A stretch of DNA of 9,824 nt. It comes from Victivallales bacterium. GTDB taxonomy: Bacteria; Verrucomicrobiota; Lentisphaeria; Oligosphaerales; Oligosphaeraceae. Within the stretch, counting starts at the first letter, position 1. Each line of letters opens with the position of its first letter. Shown one piece after another: positions 6,700 to 9,824 of this stretch. The notes beneath the pieces were generated by a model, which saw nothing but the letters and a program-made list of their open reading frames with translations, made no database searches and was not told the DNA's origin. The stretch spans positions 1 through 9,824 of the forward strand of contig JAFZZD010000831.1 in the NCBI GenBank assembly GCA_017615955.1, written 5' to 3'. The position numbers and the translations under genes were made by a program.

Positions 6700-7578
6700 A
6701 TGTTCATTGACATTCATGTTCACACACGCCGCGTGCTGGGCTACCCGCGCGAGGACGGCTCAAACTATGCCACCGCAGAGGAATTATTCGCCGGCTATGA
6801 CCAGGTCGGCATCGAAAAGGCATGCCTCCTGCCTGAATGCAGCCCCGAATGCGCACATACCCTGCAAAGCAACGAGGATGTGCTGGAGATGGCGGAAAAA
6901 TACAATGGGCGCTTCATCCCATTCTGCAATATAGACCCCCGCTTCATCAACAACAGAAGCGACGCCCCACTTGAAAACATGCTCAACTACTACAAGAAAC
7001 TGGGCTGCAAAGGCATAGGCGAAGTCACTGCAAACCTGCCATTCCTTGACCCGATGATGCAGAATCTGTTCAGGGCAGCGGAAGAAACTGACATGCCACT
7101 GACATTCCACCTGTCCCCATTTGTGGGCTATTCCTACGGCATTGTGGATTACCAGGGCCTGCCGCAGTTGGAGGAGACCATGAAGCGCTTCCCGAAACTG
7201 AAGTTCTTCGGCCATTCGCAGACATTTTGGGCGGAAATCAGCGAGAAACCCTCTGTGGCGGAACGAATGGGCTACCCCAAGGGCAAGGTTGTTGAAGGAC
7301 GTCTCCCGAAGCTCATGCGCGAATACCCCAGTCTATATGGTGATTTGTCCGCAGGCAGCGGATGCAATGCATTGAAGCGGGACAGGGAATACGCAATCAA
7401 GTTCCTCAATGAGTTCCAGGACAGGCTCTTCTTCGGCACGGATATCTGCTCGCCGTCCATGCCTACTCTAAGGCCACTGGCGGAATTCCTGCTGGATTTG
7501 AAGAACAGCGGCGACATTTCGGAGACAGTGTTCAACAAGGTGGCCCGCGAAAACGCAATCAGAGTGCTTGGATTATAA
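6700..7578 (+). CDS. Amidohydrolase-family (amidohydrolase 2 type) TIM-barrel metal-dependent hydrolase, paralogue 1
   Basis: The product has 292 residues. It starts MFIDIHVHTR with the metal-binding HxH (H6, H8) on the first strand. Further likely ligands follow in barrel order: E108 (GEVT), H137 (TFHLS), H172 (FFGHSQTFW) and D248 (FGTDI). The HxH...H...H...D order matches the ACMSD / gamma-resorcylate decarboxylase-like branch, which binds one divalent metal and does hydrolysis or non-oxidative decarboxylation. The substrate cannot be named. No signal peptide is present, so it is cytoplasmic. AAGGAG (6684-6689) lies 10 nt before the ATG. About two thirds of its residues, by eye, match the next gene. 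It follows two family A repeats, which may separate it from the upstream genes. Confidence 0.88.
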   Translation: MFIDIHVHTRRVLGYPREDGSNYATAEELFAGYDQVGIEKACLLPECSPECAHTLQSNEDVLEMAEKYNGRFIPFCNIDPRFINNRSDAPLENMLNYYKKLGCKGIGEVTANLPFLDPMMQNLFRAAEETDMPLTFHLSPFVGYSYGIVDYQGLPQLEETMKRFPKLKFFGHSQTFWAEISEKPSVAERMGYPKGKVVEGRLPKLMREYPSLYGDLSAGSGCNALKRDREYAIKFLNEFQDRLFFGTDICSPSMPTLRPLAEFLLDLKNSGDISETVFNKVARENAIRVLGL

Positions 7579-7614
7579 GGCAATTTCAAAACCACCATGC
7601 CCAGCCGCAAATTG

Positions 7615-7674
7615 TCGGAGCCGCCAGCTTTTCGGAGCCGCCGGCTTTTCGGAGCCGCCGGCTTTAGCCGGCGG
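7615..7674. repeat. 17-bp tandem repeat with terminal hairpin, family B
   Basis: Three units of TCGGAGCCGCCGGCTTT occur at 7615-7631 (one A for G), 7632-7648 and 7649-7665. The last runs straight into its own complement: CCGCCGGCT (7655-7663), TT, AGCCGGCGG (7666-7674), a 9-bp inverted repeat. It lies between the two amidohydrolase genes, 37 nt after the first stop. The hairpin is strong but is followed by AAAAGG, not a T tract, so intrinsic termination on the + strand is doubtful. It is unrelated in sequence to family A. Confidence 0.9.
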
Positions 7675-7726
7675 AAAAGGCATGCATTCCCAATAGTTTT
7701 GCAATTACCTCAAGGATTATAGCAAT

Positions 7727-8623
7727 ATGTTCATTGACATACACGTCCATACAAGAAGGCTCAAGGGATTTCCACGCACGTATGGCACCACTCGGTCGGA
7801 CAACACCACCTACGCCACGCCAGAGGAAATCATTGCGGCATACGACAAGACTGGCATAGAGATGGGCTGCATACTGCCTGTATGCAGTCCTGAAAGCGCC
7901 TTGCTTCCAATGTGCAACGAGGATGTGCTTGAACTGGCGGAAAAATATAAAGGCCGTTTCATTCCATTCTGCAATGTGGACCCACGTTTCATGTGCAACA
8001 GGGTAGATGCGCCACTTGAGAAAATGCTGGCCTACTACAAGAATCTTGGATGCAAGGGCATTGGCGAAGTTACCACCAACATGCGCTTCGACAGTCCCTT
8101 CATGCAGAATCTTTTCAGGGCTGCGGAAGTGGTGGACTTGCCGCTGACATTCCACCTGTCCACTAGAATCGGTTACTATTATGGTGTTGTCGAGGACACG
8201 GGTCTGACATGCCTGGAACGAACAATGCAGCGCTTCCCCAAACTGAAATTCTTCGGTCATTCCCAGACATTCTGGGCCGAAATCGGGGCAAATCCCAGCG
8301 AATTCGACAGATGCGACTACCCCAAAGGCAAAGTCATTGAAGGCCGCGTCCCCCAATTGATGAGGAAATATCCAAACCTCTACGGCGACCTTTCAGCAGG
8401 AAGCGGTTTCAATGCACTGTCCAGAGACAGAGAATATGCAATCAAATTCCTGAATGAATTCCAGGACAGGCTTATGTTCGGAACAGACATAGCTTCACCT
8501 GACATGTCAGACTTGACTTGCCTGATGGACCTGCTTAAGGACCTTAGGGACAGCGGCGGCATTTCAAACGAAGTGTTCAACAAGGTGGCACGGGAAAACG
8601 CCATCCGCCTACTAAACCTCTAA
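7727..8623 (+). CDS. Amidohydrolase-family TIM-barrel metal-dependent hydrolase, paralogue 2
   Basis: The product has 298 residues, collinear with the preceding gene and with the same putative ligands: H6, H8, E114, H143, H178 and D254. Long blocks are shared, including GRFIPFCN, LGCKGIGEVT, RFPKLKFFGHSQTFWAEI, DREYAIKFLNEFQDRL and VFNKVARENAIR. Differences cluster at residues 12-28, where this copy has about six extra residues, around 146-165 (TRIGYYYGVVEDTGLT against PFVGYSYGIVDYQGLP), and after the metal Asp (about 256-275). These lie near barrel loops, so substrate preference may differ. Codons differ throughout, so the duplication is not recent. AAGGA (7712-7716) lies 10 nt before the ATG. 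Cytoplasmic; substrate unknown. Confidence 0.88.
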   Translation: MFIDIHVHTRRLKGFPRTYGTTRSDNTTYATPEEIIAAYDKTGIEMGCILPVCSPESALLPMCNEDVLELAEKYKGRFIPFCNVDPRFMCNRVDAPLEKMLAYYKNLGCKGIGEVTTNMRFDSPFMQNLFRAAEVVDLPLTFHLSTRIGYYYGVVEDTGLTCLERTMQRFPKLKFFGHSQTFWAEIGANPSEFDRCDYPKGKVIEGRVPQLMRKYPNLYGDLSAGSGFNALSRDREYAIKFLNEFQDRLMFGTDIASPDMSDLTCLMDLLKDLRDSGGISNEVFNKVARENAIRLLNL

Positions 8624-8642
8624 CGCAGAGGCGCTTTCTTTT
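8617..8642 (+). terminator. Weak terminator-like hairpin at the end of paralogue 2
   Basis: CCTCT (8617-8621) can pair with AGAGG (8627-8631) over a 5-nt loop. CGC and then a pyrimidine-rich tail with runs of T (8634-8642) follow. The 5-bp stem overlaps the stop codon and is short, so this is a possible weak intrinsic terminator only. Confidence 0.3.
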
Positions 8643-8644
8643 TA

Positions 8645-8676
8645 ACGCAGAGACGCAGAGACGCGGAGACGCAGAG
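8645..8676. repeat. 8-bp tandem repeat ACGCAGAG, family C
   Basis: Four contiguous 8-bp units, ACGCAGAG with one ACGCGGAG (8661-8668), are followed by TTTTT. A single further ACGCAGAG overlaps the preceding stop codon (8623-8630). There are no spacers, so this is not a CRISPR array. The repeat sits in the gap between the second amidohydrolase gene and the Sel1 protein gene. Confidence 0.9.
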
Positions 8677-8796
8677 TTTTTGTAGGCTCTGTTCCACATG
8701 AGGGTAGGTATTTGAGATGGATTCCATTATGGGCTTTCATTTTCCTCCCCACACGGGGAACATGGCGAATTGTTATTCAAGGAGTTTGAATTAAAA

Positions 8797-9824
8797 ATGC
8801 GTTGTTTCTTCATAAGTGTAATTATCCTGTCATGTTTGCTTTGCCAATGCCTGGCAAATCAAACCGTTGCGTCCCAAGGTGTGCGCATTGCGGTCCTGGA
8901 CTTTGAAAACCTTACTGGCAAGGGCGAATATGCGCACTACGCCAAGGGCTTGAGGGATGTGCTCCAGTCCGACATACAGCTTGAAGAAGGATGCGAATAC
9001 GTCGAGCGCGGCAGGCTGAACGAGATCATCAAAGAAATTGAACTTAGCAACAAAAGAGGCCTGTTCGCCCCGGAAACGGCAGTCAAGGCAGGCAGGCTTG
9101 CCGCGGCCACCCACGTGATATTCGGCTCGTACTTCTGCCATGAGGAGCAGTGGAAACTAAACATCCGCTTCGTCCACGTGGAATCAGGCATAGTCCTGGC
9201 CAGTTTCGGGGAGCAGTGCACGAAGGACAATCTGCTCGCAAGAATTGACGCGCTGGCACGCACCATGCAGGACAACCTTTCGCCGTCGCTGGCAAGATTC
9301 AGGCAGAGAGGAGAGCACGAACCAATGTCGTCGCTCACTTCAGGACACCGTGGGGAAAACAGACCAAGCAATGAATACAGTTTCGCTATGTTCGATGAAT
9401 ATTCACGTGCGATGAGCAAGTATGAGAACGGCGACAGGGATGCCCTGAAGGCTTTTGTCGATAAATGCCGCAGAACGGCCGAACAGGGGGATGCGGATGC
9501 GCAATTCTACTTGGGAAAATGCTTCTACAACGCTCAAGGTGCGGGGAAAGACTATGTGGAGGCCGCCAGATGGTGGCGCAAGGCCGCCGAACAGGGGCAT
9601 GCCAAGGCGCAGTACAATCTGGGTGTCTGCTACTACAACGGCGAAGGTGTGGAGAAGGACTACGAGGAGGCCGCCAGATGGTGGCGCAAGGCCGCCGAAC
9701 AGGGATTAGCCGTGGCGCAGTACAATCTGGGGAACTGCCACTACTATGGCAAAGGTATGGAGAAAGACTACAAGGAGGCCGTCAGATGGTGGAGCAAGGC
9801 CGCCGAACAGGGGCATGCCCGGGC
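8797..9824 (+). CDS. Secreted CsgG-like / Sel1-repeat protein, 3' end beyond the window
   Basis: An open frame runs without a stop from ATG 8797 to the window end (342 codons seen). Residues 1-20 form a signal peptide (MRCFFISVIILSCLLCQCLA); its cysteines do not form a clean lipobox. Residues 28-170 resemble the CsgG/LpoB-type periplasmic fold: IAVLDFENLTG (31-41), then YVERGRLNEIIKEIE (68-82) and AATHVIFGSY (103-112). After a polar linker (170-195), Sel1 repeats of 36 residues begin at about 229 with the core AQYNLGVCYYNGEG and EAARWWRKAAEQG; three are complete and a fourth is cut. Sel1 repeats form alpha-solenoids that bind proteins. A role in envelope assembly or as a scaffold is plausible but not shown. 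AAGGAG (8779-8784) stands 12 nt before the ATG. Confidence 0.85.
   Translation, partial: MRCFFISVIILSCLLCQCLANQTVASQGVRIAVLDFENLTGKGEYAHYAKGLRDVLQSDIQLEEGCEYVERGRLNEIIKEIELSNKRGLFAPETAVKAGRLAAATHVIFGSYFCHEEQWKLNIRFVHVESGIVLASFGEQCTKDNLLARIDALARTMQDNLSPSLARFRQRGEHEPMSSLTSGHRGENRPSNEYSFAMFDEYSRAMSKYENGDRDALKAFVDKCRRTAEQGDADAQFYLGKCFYNAQGAGKDYVEAARWWRKAAEQGHAKAQYNLGVCYYNGEGVEKDYEEAARWWRKAAEQGLAVAQYNLGNCHYYGKGMEKDYKEAVRWWSKAAEQGHAR
9481..9824 (+). repeat. 108-bp tandem repeat encoding Sel1 units
   Basis: Units begin at 9481, 9589, 9697 and 9805, exactly 108 bp (36 codons) apart; the fourth is cut by the window end. The GAGGCCGCCAGATGG segment and its downstream flank are nearly identical in the first two junctions (around 9559-9597 and 9667-9705). 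This indicates recent unit duplication or conversion and a potential for copy-number change. Confidence 0.93.

Noticed and set aside
5844..6713. Long minus-strand open frame of 289 codons
   Set aside because: It is antisense to a well-supported secreted protein gene and translates through the family A repeats (producing repeated RASGRDVSMRL peptides). No ribosome site or family match.
7615..8676. CRISPR array suggested by regularly repeated short units
   Set aside because: The units are 17 bp and 8 bp, directly adjacent with no unique spacers, and no cas genes are present.
9455..9709. Plus-strand open frame of 84 codons with repeated RPPDGGARPPNRG-like peptides
   Set aside because: It is a frame shadow of the 108-bp Sel1 repeats; the CsgG-like/Sel1 frame has signal peptide, domain match and ribosome site.

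Overview
The window looks like chromosomal DNA from a Gram-negative-type bacterium. The GC-rich coding style, AGG arginine codons, Sec-type secreted proteins of unknown function, Sel1 proteins, chagasin-like inhibitors and short GC-rich palindromic repeats packed into the gaps between genes recall the PVC group, perhaps Lentisphaerota. That placement is an impression from style, not a marker-gene result. Apart from one tRNA, every gene is on the + strand.

Layout. 1-299 is a gene-free, mostly AT-rich stretch. It holds one copy of a palindromic intergenic repeat (family A), nested inverted repeats, and a minus-strand terminator that fits the tRNA-Leu(GAG) gene at 300-386 (minus). From 585 a run of five closely spaced genes follows: a secreted chagasin-like (I42) protease inhibitor with a Pro/Lys/Gln/Thr linker (585-1388); a 733-residue protein made of two complete PilT-type ATPases in tandem (1417-3618); an HPr phosphocarrier (3608-3901) overlapping the ATPase gene by 11 nt; enzyme I of the PTS (3898-5664) overlapping HPr by 4 nt; and a secreted protein of unknown function (5685-6545).

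The second half holds two tandem paralogous TIM-barrel amidohydrolases (6700-7578 and 7727-8623), then a secreted CsgG-like/Sel1-repeat protein (8797 to the window end, incomplete). Each gap here carries a different short repeat family: two family A units before the first amidohydrolase, three 17-bp units plus a hairpin (family B) between the amidohydrolases, and four 8-bp units (family C) after the second. A possible fourth dispersed motif lies at 59-79 and 8691-8711.

How the genes fit together. HPr and enzyme I form the entry of a phosphoenolpyruvate phosphorelay. No EII genes are visible, and HPr keeps both the catalytic His and the regulatory Ser, so the relay may be regulatory. Overlap of its genes with a double PilT ATPase gene suggests co-expression of pilus retraction and the phosphorelay, which is the most unusual arrangement here. 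The amidohydrolase pair looks like an old duplication with conserved metal ligands. I see no phage, IS element, CRISPR array or toxin-antitoxin module.
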